From assembly GCA_001599715.1 (NCBI GenBank), contig BCHU01000004.1, positions 1,488,001-1,552,000 of the forward strand: a DNA stretch of 64,000 bases. Direction: 5' to 3'. This DNA is from Phaeotremella fagi (Eukaryota > Basidiomycota > Tremellomycetes > Tremellales > Phaeotremellaceae). Shown piece after piece: positions 11,073 to 23,489 of this stretch (its first letter is position 1; every line of letters starts with the position of its first letter). The position numbers were made by a program, and so were the translations under genes. The notes beneath the pieces are model-generated. The model saw nothing but the letters and a program-made list of their open reading frames with translations. It searched no databases and was not told where the DNA came from.

Positions 11073-11915
11073 TCAATTCTTAACTTTCTCCTCCCCCTTC
11101 CCCGTCTCACCCTCACCCTTAGCCCCGTTCTCAGTCGCTTCAGCATTCCCAGCCTCCGTCTCCGCTTCCGTTTCCACCGGATCCTCAATCCCCTTCTCAG
11201 CTTTTATCCTCTCAAGAGCTCTGAAGACTTTAGATTGTAGATAGTGTGAATGGGTGATTGCTTGTTTGGCCGCTCTTCTTGATGCTGGGGTTGAGGGTGG
11301 GATCTTGCCGTCTGCTGGGGGTGGTGGTGGGGGTGGTGGGGAGTTGGCGGCGAATATCGTGTCGTAGTGCTATGTTTCATGTTAGTACGTGGACATGCAC
11401 ATTGGATTATTGATAGAGAATTGTTGATTGTAAAATCTCCCGTCCATCGCCGATTGGGTTCTTGTTCTGACGATAGAGAATCGGTAGAACTCCAATCGAT
11501 AGAAATCCAATCTAATTGAAAACGTAGAAAACCATTCAACTTACCTTCTGTATTATCTCCATAGGATCATCCTTCTTAACGTTCAAAACCAACCTAGCCT
11601 CATCTAAACTCATCATCGAATCCGTGATTCTACCTCCAGACGTCGATCCACTCGAAGAAGAAGCTACACCTTCAGGTTTATATTGTGCATCTGGGAATAA
11701 ATCATTTAGTCAATCTACTTCGCTGACGGCTCCAGAACCACCACGAAATCTTTGAAGCATCAAAAGACTCACTCCTCACGGCTTGTCTTCCTGCTTCTGC
11801 CATTGCTTTACCGAATATACGGGTTCCCGTTAATACGAGATCGATGATGACTTTTGGAGATGACTGCTAGGGTGTGAGTGTGGTTCGAGTTGAGGATGGA
11901 ATCATAATTTACCAT
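11073..11915 (-). CDS. PAM16: Presequence translocase motor subunit Pam16/Tim16
   Basis: Mitochondrial inner-membrane J-like protein that tethers and restrains Pam18 in the import motor. The spliced product (about 180 aa) has the N-terminal membrane-associating segment VIIDLVLTGTRIFGKAMAEA. The J-like domain runs from SLDEARLVLNVKKDD through IIQKHYDTIFAANSP to HYLQSKVFRALERIKAEKG, and the HPD motif is replaced, as usual in Pam16. A Gly/Glu/Thr-rich tail extends beyond the usual family end. Exon 1 codes only the initiator methionine (ATG followed by GTAAAT), and exon 2 starts QSSPKV. A proline run interrupts the loop after FAANS. It is divergent from the glucosyltransferase-like gene. Confidence 0.9.
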
Positions 11916-12333
11916 TGTGGATTCGTTTTTGGTCTGATATATTCTTCAGCAATCGAGCTTGATGTTATGATGTGAAGAGTTGCCCAGTGCTGTGTTCTAG
12001 GTCTACTCCAATTGAATCAATAGTTGGTGTCGCTATCACTTTTGCTATCTGTATCGTCGTTTTCACCACCACTGTTGTCGTTTTCGCCGTCGATAAACGA
12101 TTTTCAAATAAAGTCAATGTAACAAATTCCACGTGGGTCAGAGAAGGTTGAATGGGATTAATTAACTTTATTAAGAGAAAATAAACGAACATTCAGGTAC
12201 AACCGCCACGTGTTATGACGATCAGTCACTTTGTGGGGCCCATCGTCATTACGTTCCCAATTTATGGCCACCCACAGAAGGTGTTGTTGGAGGAGTAACA
12301 GCAACAACAACCACCACCAACAACCACCCCAAG
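11916..12333. promoter_or_regulatory. Divergent promoter PAM16 / glucosyltransferase-like gene
   Basis: 418 bp between two divergent starts. The last 40 bp before the + strand ATG are CAA/CCA-rich (AACAACAACCACCACC), an unstructured leader. No other element recognised. Confidence 0.4.
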
Positions 12334-15300
12334 ATGTCAGACAACACCACCCCTTACCATCTAAGAGAAACAACCACAGAAGAAGAATCTCAAACCATCC
12401 TACCAGCAGTAGAAGACGACGAATCCATCCCCAAAGATGAATCCCCTCACCAAAAGAAGGAACGAGAGGAACAAGAGAAGAAATCGAATATCAAACGAGT
12501 TAAACTGGGTAAAATAGAGTTGGACCCTTCGATGGATACCATCGATTTCACTAATTTCACATCGACGGGTCCAGGATTGGATTCAAAGGCTTTATTGGAT
12601 GATCAAGGACAGATTAACATTTGGGTTAATTTGAAACAACCTCTACCTGATTTACCTAAGGATTATGCTAGATCCGTGAAAGAGTTTGCTGTTGATAGGA
12701 AGAAAAGTGATTCTTGTCCTCCACTGAATATTGTCATTTTCATCGTTGGGTCGAGGGGTAGGTCGAGTTACTTTCAAATGAGTATAACTAAACATGCGTT
12801 TTAGGCGACGTTCAACCATACCTCTCACTCGCACTTTCACTCATCATCTCTCACTCTCATCGAGTTAGAATAGCTACTCATCCCGATTTCAAAGATCTAG
12901 TCTTGACCACCAATAAAAGATTGAAGGGGAAAACAGGAAGAGACGGTATGAATCTCGAAGGTAGATTAGAATACTTCGATATAGGCGGTGATCCGAAAGA
13001 ACTTATGGCCTACATGGTGAAGAGTGGGTTGGGTCTAATGTTGTCTTTCAAGTTTATAAACTGACTTTCGACTTTCAGATCCCGGACTAATGCCTGGAAT
13101 GGCATCATTAACTAACGGTGACATCCCCTCAAAAAGAAAGATGACAGCGACGATGCTAGAAGGTTTTTATCGTTCGGTTTTCACTTCAGATCCAGAATCC
13201 GGTGAAGCGTTTGCTGCAGATGCGATTATCAGTAATCCACCTGCCTTCGCTCATGTACATATAGCAGAAGCGTTAGGTTTACCATTATTACTATCTTTCA
13301 GTAGGTCATGTTGTCTCACACTAAACTGATTAATTAAGCAATGCCTTGGACACCTACTACTTCGTTCAACCATCCTCTCGTTAACGTTAAACAAAGTAAC
13401 GCCGAAAAGGGATTGACGAACTATCTTTCATACGCTTTAGCGGATATTTTGTAAGCTCCCTTGAATCGTGTCTTACTGAACGAAAAGAACTTGGCAGGGG
13501 TTAGGTGATATAATCAACGTCTTTAGAGACAGGACTTTAGGACTTGAACCGTTAACCATGGGTACGGGTGCAAGTGTACTTGAGAGATTGAAGATACCCT
13601 GGACATTCTGTTGGTCTGATGGGTTGATACCCAAACCTAAAGATTGGAAGGAACATGTTGGTCAGTGATTTACATGATACACTACATGTGAATATGAGAA
13701 TTGACACATTTGAAGATATCTCAGGATTCTATTTCCTAGATACTGAAGAGGCTTATGATCCCGATCCCAAACTGGCAGAATTCTTATCTAGAGGTGATCC
13801 ACCGATTTATATTGGGTAAGTCATGCTAGTCTTTTCATGTATCAAGACTGACCAAAGTAACAGTTTCGGCTCAGTAGTCGTCGAAGACGCAACCGCTATG
13901 ACTCGTGAGTCCCTTACTTCGAATAATCACAGGATTCTAACCCATGATTCAGAAACCATCTTTGATGCAGTCAAACAAGCCAACGTTCGTGCATTAGTCA
14001 GTGCAGGCTGGGGTGGACTGGGAGGATCAGAAATTCCGGAGAACGTATTCATATTGGAGGGTACGTCGATTTTGTTCAGAAGTTTCGTTTGATTGATGAA
14101 ATTTAGGTAACATTCCTCATGATTGGTTATTCGCTGATGGAAGAGTTTCGGCTGTTTGTCATCACGGTGGTGAGTCGTCTCTAAGAAATACGAAGGATAA
14201 AGTAGCTTACTGGTTGAAGGCGCTGGAACTACGGCCATAGGTCTAAGAAATGGTTTACCAACAATAGTAGTCCCATTCTTCGGTGATCAAGAGTAAGTCG
14301 TCGTATCCTTTGCATGCAACACATCATTGACCAAACAGATTCTGGGGTAACATGATCCATAAAGCTGGAGCTGGACCACCCCCTATCCCCCAAAAAGAAT
14401 TATCATCAGAGAACCTCACTCAAGCGATCAAATTCTCTTTATCGCCAGCAGCTAAAAAAGCAGCCATGAAGATGGGCGAAAAGATTAGATCTGAGAAAGG
14501 TGAAATGAAAGGTGTCGAAAGTTTTCATAGACATCTACCGTTACTTAATATGAGGTGAGTTGTTTGGATTGTAGATTTGTGTTGTTAATTTTACGTAGGT
14601 GCGATCTTGACCCGACCCGTGTGGCTTTGTGGTGGTCTGAGAAACTGTGTTTGAAGCTTTCGGGAGCTGCTGCTGCTGTATTGTTTGAACAGGATAAAAT
14701 TGATTTGGAGAGTTTAGAACCTCATCGTAAGGCTTCATCTTTTTATTAGGTGACGTTATGATTAATTTGGATACGTTAGGACCTAAGGAATACGATACTC
14801 GTAAACATATTTCTGATCCTTTTACTGGGGGTGGTGCAGCTATCATTTCGACTATCACTAATCATTATACATCGATTGCGCAGATTTTCATTAACCCCGT
14901 AAGCAATTTACCTACTTTACAGTGATCAATCCAAACTCACATCTATACGTCATAGCCAAAAGGAATAATCAACACGGCAACAGCGATTCCGAAAGGTAAG
15001 TCCAATCCATCAATCAGAATCCCACTCTAACAAAAAATTTACATAGGGATAATGAACATAGTCCTATCAGTCCACGAAGGGATGGACAACATCCCCAAAC
15101 TGATGGGTTCCCAAACTAGGGAACGAGGGAAGGTCGACACGCTGCAGAACGGGGTTGAGGAAGGTGCCAAAGGATTGTTTTATGGGTATTGGGATGGGAT
15201 CACGGGTTTGGTTAGGGAACCGATTGAGGGAGCTAGGAAGGAGGTGAGTGGGGATTTCTGGTTTTGGGTTTGGGACTGATTTGGATGTAGGGTATGGTCG

Positions 15301-15888
15301 GTGCTTTGAAAGGTGTTGGGAGGAGTTGTGAGTTAGAAATTTTGAACGTTGAATATTACTGTAACTGACACTTTCTAGATGTAAACGCCACACTTCGTCC
15401 AGCAATCGGTAAGTCATCCATCCATCCAAGAAAAATTGGGGCAGCGTTAACAAAACCTTACAGGTATAGTAGGCGTAATAGCCCTCCCCTTGAAAGGCGG
15501 CATCAAACAAATCAAAACCAAATTCAAAGCACCGCAAGAACAAGTCCTTCGTCAGCCCCGTGAAGAAATCAGTCGATCTGACACATCGAAATTGACCCCT
15601 GAACAACGTGAGAAGATATTGAAAGTTTGGGAGATTAAATCTGGGAAGGAGGAGATTAGGAAGCGGGTTGATGGGGTTCGGGAGAGGGTTAAGATGTATT
15701 TCGAGGGGGAGGAAGGGGCTTTGGATGTTGATGCGGAGGAGGGGGAGGGGGTTGATACTTCTCATGTCGATTTGGATAAGGCTGAGGATGACGATAAGGA
15801 TAACAGTGGTCTCGATGAGATGTCTGAAGCTGAGCGACGGGGATATGAACGCGCTCTGGCTGATTTGAAACTGAAGAACAAAACGTAG
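12334..15888 (+). CDS. GT28/GT1 sterol-glucosyltransferase-like protein with VPS13/ATG2-like C-terminus
   Basis: Predicted UDP-sugar-dependent transferase of the sterol 3-beta-glucosyltransferase group, about 950 aa after roughly 14 introns. The GT28 N-terminal domain begins IFIVGSRGDVQPYLSLA and includes HPDFKDLV and ADAIISNPPAFAHVHIAEAL. The donor-binding half has YIGFGSVVVED, VCHHGGAGTTAIGLRNGLP and VVPFFGDQEFWG. Unlike Atg26 there is no PH or GRAM domain at the N-terminus. The C-terminal third contains FYGYWDGITGLVREPIEGA, GMVGALKGVGRS and ALPLKGGIKQI, glycine-spaced amphipathic repeats resembling the C-terminal region of VPS13/ATG2 lipid-transfer proteins. A charged tail ends LADLKLKNKT. 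The sugar acceptor is not shown by the sequence. Confidence 0.8.
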
Positions 15889-16144
15889 ACTTGTCAAACT
15901 TAACGATCTTGACTTTCTGTACACGAAATTTATCTTTTGTAGCTGTAACCCGTCAATGTTTTCGTAGTGCTTAATTAATGAACGTATATATGACCGAGGA
16001 GTTTATTCCCTCGATGCGATCGTGAATGCAAAGATCAAACTTATCGCACAACAGCACGGATAGCTTTTTATATCATAAACGAATCCATCACTCAGAGGTA
16101 CGGTGTACAAATCCAAAAAGAACTAAATCCAACCACTAAGTTTC

Positions 16145-17236
16145 CTAAGCAGCGTGTTTAGCCTTTCTAACTTGAAGTTTTCTGTTGTAGAACTAGAGGT
16201 TGTGGCTCGTCAGTAAAACTGTAATAAAACATAAAACGTGATTTAGACCCACATCCAATTCCTTTCCCTCAAGGATGTAACCATCAGCCCGACCTGATTG
16301 ACCTGGTCTTGAAGTGATGACAGCAAGGAGACGACCGGCTTTGAATTGAGCTTCAAGTAATGGATCGATTTTAGCGTCCTTTTTACGTTCGGTAAGGATT
16401 CTTTGGACGTGGTTGGATTGTTTCTTCTCTTCGGTTTCTTCGGTTAATGGTTTAGCTCCACGGAAGGCTGGTTGGGCGTACTAAATGGGTATGTTAGGTT
16501 GGATTATGGTGTGAGGGATGAGAGGACGACATACGTGAGCTTCGTACCATTGTCTGAAGGGGGTGGCGTCGACGTCAACGATACATGACTTGACGAGGGT
16601 TTGGGTACGGAGAAGTTCGTTATTGGAAGCGTTGTATCTCTGAGCGGGGGTTAGGTATGTTTTTTAAATGATTATTTGGGTGACGAGGACGATAGACGAT
16701 CGATGACAGGATGGAACAAGGTTACTCGAGATATGATGGATCAATAGATCAACGGATCAATGATATCCAAAATTTCCAATAAACTTTTTCCCCCTCCCAA
16801 CATTTGAAAAAATCTTCTTCATCGTCCATCGCCCACCGCCGCCAAACTCAAAACCGCAACTCGACTCACAACTTGCAACAATCTAGTCTTTCTTGTAACG
16901 TGCTCAGAACCCCAGGCGAAGTTACCAGTGTCCAAACGAATAGCACGGTATTTGGTGTTACCACCACGAGTTCTAACTTCGTGGATACGTTTGGTGGTGT
17001 CGAGCTTGGTCATGGCTGGTTGACGACCGAGTTCGAACTTTCTCTTCTTACGGCTGGATGATTGGTAGATTGATGGTTGAGTTGAGTGAAAAGATTAAAA
17101 GATTGAATGAGGTGAGAAGAAGGATTCATTCGTCAGTTTCCTTCTTGACATTCTGTGTTGAGATGGATACTCACTAGTGGGCCCTTCTGGCACCTGATGC
17201 TGAGCGCTTGTGGCGCGAATCACGAGTAATACCCAT
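16145..17236 (-). CDS. RPS8: 40S ribosomal protein S8 (eS8)
   Basis: Small-subunit ribosomal protein, about 210 aa after splicing. The N-terminus [20 protein letters not shown] is followed across intron 1 (17060-17174 region) by [18 protein letters not shown]. Then come [19 protein letters not shown] and, after a longer intron of about 230 nt, [18 protein letters not shown]. The protein ends [10 protein letters not shown]. All are eS8 signatures. The initiator ATG sits one base after a likely 3' splice site (CTTAG), so the start lies just inside exon 2 of the transcript. Confidence 0.95.
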
Positions 17237-17237
17237 T

Positions 17238-17452
17238 CTAAGAGGGGGAGAGGTTGTTAGTAGATGTAAAAGAGTAGGTCGAAGTCGTCCATCGTCCGTC
17301 ATCCAGATAAAATCCTTCATTCCATTCTTTGTCAGATCAATGTCGTCTTTCCTCGTTGCTCCTTTCTGATACTATCCACCATCCCCATCACTGTCCACAT
17401 TGACTCCCTAAGAATGATACGATGACATGACAAGATATGAAAGAATACTCAC
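17238..17452 (-). other. Probable 5'-UTR intron of RPS8
   Basis: Donor GTGAGTATTC (read on the minus strand from 17452) and acceptor CCCTCTTAG ending one base before the ATG. 5'-UTR introns are common in ribosomal-protein genes of this group. I found no convincing snoRNA in it: a GTGATGG box and a CTGA box occur about 60 nt apart, but without a terminal stem. Confidence 0.5.
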
Positions 17453-17976
17453 TTTGATGTTGGATGAAGGAAAGAAAGAGAACCAAGGTTTATCGTCTAC
17501 TTAACATTCACTCACTCGCCCACCCACCACCAAACCATCCAAAAGCGGAATCAATTTTACATTCACGATACAACTACAAGATTTTAATGTGGCATCGGCG
17601 TTATCTTAAATCCGATAATCACGAAATGCCGCAATCGCCGATCCAGTGTACGAGTACAGATATATACAGCCTCCTGGCCAGCTCGTTACAATACGGCGTA
17701 CAAGTGCAGACAATGCACAGGGGAATGAAATTGATCCATTCAGTGCAAGCTGTCCGTCGGAGTAGGACAACATGTCATTTCATCATTCCTGATAGCATAG
17801 TTCTGCCTTTACCCGATGCATCCTTATACCCAATAATCGGGGAAACCAACCTTTGTTTAGAACATCCTTTCAGCCTCTGAGTATTTGGACTTAAATTGGA
17901 GTCTTTCTTTGTAAACGACTTCATTTATCTTTTCACTTCTAAGTCTTGTATTCATAACTGAAACTTCCTGCCGACC
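17453..17976. other. Intergenic region: RPS8 promoter and upstream region of the acidic gene
   Basis: 524 bp between two divergent genes. A 138-codon frame crosses it, but its codon content looks random and it overlaps the RPS8 promoter, so I do not call it. The right half holds the first copy of a degenerate repeat, listed separately. Confidence 0.4.
17775..17841 (+). repeat. Copy 1 of degenerate promoter repeat
   Basis: Shares the pattern CATTTCATCATTCCTGATAG ... CCCGATGCATCC with two copies at 18571 and 18653. It ends about 135 bp before the ATG of the acidic protein gene. Confidence 0.5.
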
Positions 17977-18492
17977 ATGGTCGATCAAGAACCAACTGCT
18001 CAAAGCACTCAACCAATTTCGGATTCAACACTCTCACCACCCGAAGGTGAAGATGGATTGAACGAGCTTGACACAAAAGATGGAATTAGAAGAAAACTAA
18101 CTGAGGAGAGTGGCGGTGAGGACGAAGTGGATACCGAAACTGAAAGTGAGAGTGAGGATAGTGAAGAAGAAACTCGACGTGAGCGGACTCGCGTCATAGA
18201 GAGAAACATGATATTCTCTCGTATCAAGACCATGATATTTGATGCACGATCAAACGAAGAACAAAAAAGCAAAATCAGGGAAGATATCGGTGAGGCTCTC
18301 AAATCTCGGGTCATCTATGATTGGGAGCTAGACAAATTCTGGGATGAGACTGATCAAGCTATTCAATATGAGCTTCGGAGAACAAACGATGCAATACGTG
18401 GGCTTCAGGCTCCGACCGATGAGAGGGATACTGAGTACACGAATGGGAGTGAGGGTGGTGATGGTGATTCTGCTGATATTGCCCTTGATTGA
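17977..18492 (+). CDS. Unknown acidic 171-aa protein, intronless
   Basis: A single-exon frame MVDQEPTAQSTQPISD to DSADIALD. The first 75 residues are disordered and acidic (TETESESEDSEEETRRERTR). The middle, NMIFSRIKTMIFDARSNEEQ to IYDWELDKFWDETDQAIQYE, looks helical. An acidic tail follows. No family recognised. It sits directly upstream of the F-box-like pair, and its promoter shares a repeat with theirs, which suggests common regulation or a common origin of the block. Confidence 0.6.
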   Translation: MVDQEPTAQSTQPISDSTLSPPEGEDGLNELDTKDGIRRKLTEESGGEDEVDTETESESEDSEEETRRERTRVIERNMIFSRIKTMIFDARSNEEQKSKIREDIGEALKSRVIYDWELDKFWDETDQAIQYELRRTNDAIRGLQAPTDERDTEYTNGSEGGDGDSADIALD

Positions 18493-18570
18493 ATTTCCGA
18501 TCAGTACTGTACATATGTGTTACCAGGGTTTGTACTGTCATAATGTAGGGATAACGTGACCATAGATATC

Positions 18571-18733
18571 ATTTCATTATTCCTAACAACATAAACTGAT
18601 TCCCGATACACCCCTTTTCATCGGTGAGAAGACAAGACGGGTTTCTCATTGACATTCTCATTCCTGACAGCAAAGGACTGCTTTTCCCGGTGCACCCTTT
18701 TCATCGGTCAGAAGACAAGATGGGCTTCTCACA
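18571..18733 (+). repeat. Tandem copies 2 and 3 of degenerate promoter repeat
   Basis: Two adjacent units of about 80 bp (18571-18647 and 18653-18733). Each reads roughly ATTCCTRACARCATAA, CCCGRTRCACCC, TTTTCATCGGTSAGAAGAC, AAGAYGGGYTTCTCA. They end about 100 bp before the ATG at 18833. The rest of the 340-bp gap shows no gene. Confidence 0.7.
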
Positions 18734-18832
18734 GAATCAGAATGGACTTTCCCTTTGGAGTCTGGGTGTAAATCGTATAAGATACTGTATGTCTTTCTAC
18801 TTCATTCATCCTACCATTAGCACCAATTTGCA

Positions 18833-20061
18833 ATGAACACACTTGATATCAGTAAACAAACCCATAGCCAGAAATCATGGTACACCCCACCGTTTCCTGA
18901 AGAAGTTTGGGACAACATTATAAAACTAGCCGACCACTCCACCAACAAAACACTATCCGATTCAACATGGGAAGCTCTTCGTAAATCAAAAGGGTTCGAA
19001 TTCTTGTTAGTCTCTAAAGTAAGACCAATTCTTATTCTCCATGTTAATGCTTCTGACAAGTATTGTAGAAATTCAATCGTATTGCAGGTCCGTGGGTTTA
19101 TGACACGGTCATTGCTTCCAATGTGGCCAAGTTGCTTCGTGGGATTGATATCTCTCCTGAAGAACGATCAGGATTCCCCACCAAGAGACAACTCTTAAGC
19201 TGTATGAAACGACTTCGATTAGTTATCGATTCAGCCCCCCCTCCAGTCATTTCAGACATTTCAGATCCAACAACTTTTGAAGAAATAACCTCACATCTGA
19301 GGGAAGAGACAGAGCTGCTAAAAAGTTGGTGTGCTCCTCTTCAAACCCTTTGTGAGGAGGTAACAAAGGATGGGTCTTTTTTGGAAGGGTTGTCATCATT
19401 TTCACTCTTCAGAACTAATAGATCACTTGAACGTGGGGAAATAGAGCAGGAGGATGAAAACATGGAAATAGCACAAGCAAAGACAGAATGGATATCAGCT
19501 GGAGATCAGGTTTTAGATGGAATCATCAAATTCATTAATATCGCCAATCCCGAACATATCTGTTTAAGAGCCGGATCATTAAACAATCCTGGAATATCCC
19601 AAGATCGTTGTCCATTGAATGAAATTTCACGGAATACTGAAAAAGACATGTCGGTATATCATCATCGAGACTCCACCAAAGCCTACTGGGAGAACTACAA
19701 GCTGGACATTGTGTCATGCTGTCAAAACGTATATTTACTTCCACCGGCAGCAGATCCCTCAGAGGACATGGAAATTGATTTTTCTTTTGATGCCCTTGGA
19801 TCGGTAGATACCTTTTTATATGACAATATGAACAATAAAAGTCGGGAGGAGTTTGAAGATCTCATTTCAAGAACGACGTTGAAGTGTTGTGTTCCCAAGG
19901 GGGCGGGAGTTTTGGTGATAGAAGACAAACGATTGGTTGTGAGAGAAGAAGGTCAGGAAATGGAGTTTGTCGCAAGCATGTCTTGGCCTAAGGAGTTTCA
20001 TTCAATGATTATCACACAGGAAGATTGGTCAGAACAATCAGGTTGTCCTGCTTGTGAATAA
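18833..20061 (+). CDS. F-box-like protein, copy 1 (lineage-specific family)
   Basis: Coded by join(18833..19018,19069..20061), 392 aa. The N-terminus carries an F-box-like stretch: PPFPEEVWDNIIKLADHS, then FLLVSKKFNRIAGPWVYDTV across the 50-nt intron. This matches the fungal pattern (LP.E.W..II, L..VSK.F..IA.P..Y). F-box proteins are usually substrate receptors of SCF ubiquitin ligases; that role here is inference. The remainder has no recognised substrate domain. The middle includes EHICLRAGSLNNPG and KDMSVYHHRD, and the protein ends SGCPACE. A paralog with the same landmarks follows on the same strand. Confidence 0.7.
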
Positions 20062-20220
20062 GAGATTTAGTTTGTACATGTATGTTTGGCATATGAGATG
20101 GATGAGGAACCAAATTATGAACATTTTTGGTATGAATGTATTTCTAGATAGCCAACCAACACCAATGATTTTGTCAAGCATTTACTGATCCATCTTTTAT
20201 CTCTTCATTACCTTTGTTCG

Positions 20221-20266
20221 ATGGCAGAGAAGACATCGTGCTCAGCAGTTGGGCTTCTCACAGTTA
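20221..20266 (+). repeat. Partial copy of the promoter repeat upstream of F-box-like copy 2
   Basis: Contains GAGAAGACA and then GGGCTTCTCACAG, a 13-base string also present in copy 3 of the repeat near 18722. It lies 90-135 bp before the ATG at 20356. Confidence 0.45.
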
Positions 20267-20355
20267 TAGAACATCTGGATCAAAGTACTTTCTACATTTT
20301 TGCTATCCTCCATAAGAGCATAGCTATAAGATTATCTACTGATCTTCACATCAAA

Positions 20356-21602
20356 ATGGACCAAGCTCAGTTCAATGATCAAGACATCAGTTCCCTCCAA
20401 AAATCAATCTACACCCCGATTCTCCCCGAAGAAATGTGGGTGAAAATCATAAAAGCTTCGTACCATTCATCCACAAAACCATTATCCGAATCAACATGGA
20501 TAGACCTCCATCAAAACGATTGGACCAATTGGATGCTAGCTTCCAAGGTAAGTAATGCTGTCTCTGAAAACCATTTTGACAGAAAATGCAGCCTCTCAAT
20601 CGGATCACCGGACCTATCTTTTACGAGTCCGTTATTACTTTCCACTTGACCGGTTTGGTTGAAGGTGTCGAAACATCCGATGGACGAGATTTCTGGACGA
20701 AAGAAGGATTGTTGGGTTGTATCAAGCGTTTTCATCTCATCGTCGATTCGACAACCGCTGCTGCTGTCAGTATTCAAAACAACCCAACGTCCATTTAGGG
20801 AGCCGACACAAGACTACTTCAAAGCTGGTTAAACCCTCTCCAAACACTCTTTAAAGATAGTAGACTTTTGAAAAATCTATCAACGTTTTCACTATTTCCA
20901 ACTAAAAGATCACTGGGTCAATTTCATCCGGATAGTGATTACCGTCCCCCTGAAAACCGAATAGAAAATCAGAGTAAATCAGAACAAGATTGGTTGGAAT
21001 CTGCCAGGAATGCCACAAAGGAAATCATACAACTTGTCAATACCGTCAGACCAAATCGTGTTTGTCTTCAAGCAGGTTCCCTCTATAAAGGTCCTTTCAC
21101 CAATCGAAATCCGCTATCCGATATTGAAGTCAATTCCGAAAAGCCAATGACCGTATATCACCATCGCAACCCAAACCACGTGTACGATAAGGATAATTAC
21201 TTTAAAATCATGCTAGGTTGTAGAAATATTTATTTACTGACCCCTACGACGCGTATCGTTACTCTCGCAAAAGCACGAGATGATTTGCGAATGAGCTTCC
21301 ATACTTTAACAGAGAAGATCAACGCCGAAGAAGCTACCGGGGGTGAGAGAGAGAAATCCTTTTCGGATGAGTATGGAAACAGCCTAGCGAGAATCTTTTC
21401 AAATACATCTTTCGAATGTTATACACCAGAGGGTACTGGACAGTTATTGGTGGAAAGAACAAATGATGCTGGTGATCTCCTAGCAGGAGGAAGTTATGTT
21501 CAGTGGTATGTCAATAGTTGGCCTAGGGATTATCGATCGATACTTCTCTCGCAGACAGATTCAAAACCGCCAGCCTGTCCTGCTTGTCAGCATGATATTT
21601 AG
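20356..21602 (+). CDS. F-box-like protein, copy 2, with an in-frame TAG or 33-nt intron
   Basis: Paralog of the gene at 18833 with the same order of landmarks. It has PILPEEMWVKIIKASYHSS, an intron after MLASK, then KMQPLNRITGPIFYESV, RVCLQAGSLYKG, KPMTVYHHRN and a C-terminal PACPACQHDI. The reading frame is interrupted by TAG at 20796-20798 and continues in the same frame for 268 more codons. The TAG ends a CATTTAG acceptor-like string, and a GTCAGT donor lies 33 nt upstream. The gene may therefore use an unusually short intron, or may be a nonsense-disrupted copy. The copy-1 protein aligns across the interruption (SDPTTF against NNPTSI). I chose the ATG at 20356 because it matches the copy-1 start; an in-frame ATG at 20221 lies in the repeat. 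Confidence 0.6.
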
Positions 21603-21999
21603 GTTGTGAGGTTATGGACTTCGCAGTAGTTAAAGTATATTAAGAAGAAAGGACGTAAATAATTCAGTCCTTTGGTATGATCGCAGCACATAGAAAAGCC
21701 TTTGCTCGGTAGTCTTTGAAAGATAACCAAACTGTTTTCATCCTTTTCTTTCATTTTTCCCCCTTTGCCTGGTTTTGAAGAAACGGTGAAGACCTTGAGG
21801 AGATGGTGAGGGAGGGAATTTCTTCGATATCCTCAAAAGTTTCAGTATAAGATGATGACTTTGATCGTTGTTGAACCTACATACTTGTCAGGTTTTAACT
21901 TTTGCCACTGCTCAAAACTCAATGGATTTTGCCACTCAATCGAGTAGAGATCTCACAGCTTCAATCGTATCTAATTCTGATTCACCAAATATCATCACC
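21603..21999. other. Intergenic region upstream of the sirtuin gene
   Basis: About 400 bp. An in-frame ATG at 21922 would extend the sirtuin by 26 residues. Nothing else recognised. Confidence 0.4.
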
Positions 22000-23336
<1,337 letters not shown>

Positions 23337-23489
23337 AATATGCGTGTTAGGCGTCAAAGTAGATGATGGTGTCATAGAAATTGTTGTAGCAAAGAAATTC
23401 ATTATCTTGTGTATACATAATACAAATCTATAAGTTCGGTCTATTTAGTATCTGTGAAAACAATTCCATATCGTCTTCACAGATGGCAC

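Noticed and set aside
17238..17452. Possible box C/D snoRNA in the RPS8 5'-UTR intron
   Set aside because: A GTGATGG-like C box and a CTGA are present, but there is no terminal stem and the C box has a mismatch.
17464..17880. 138-codon open frame in the RPS8 upstream region
   Set aside because: It overlaps the RPS8 5' region and the promoter repeat and has no domain or biased codon use; it looks like chance.
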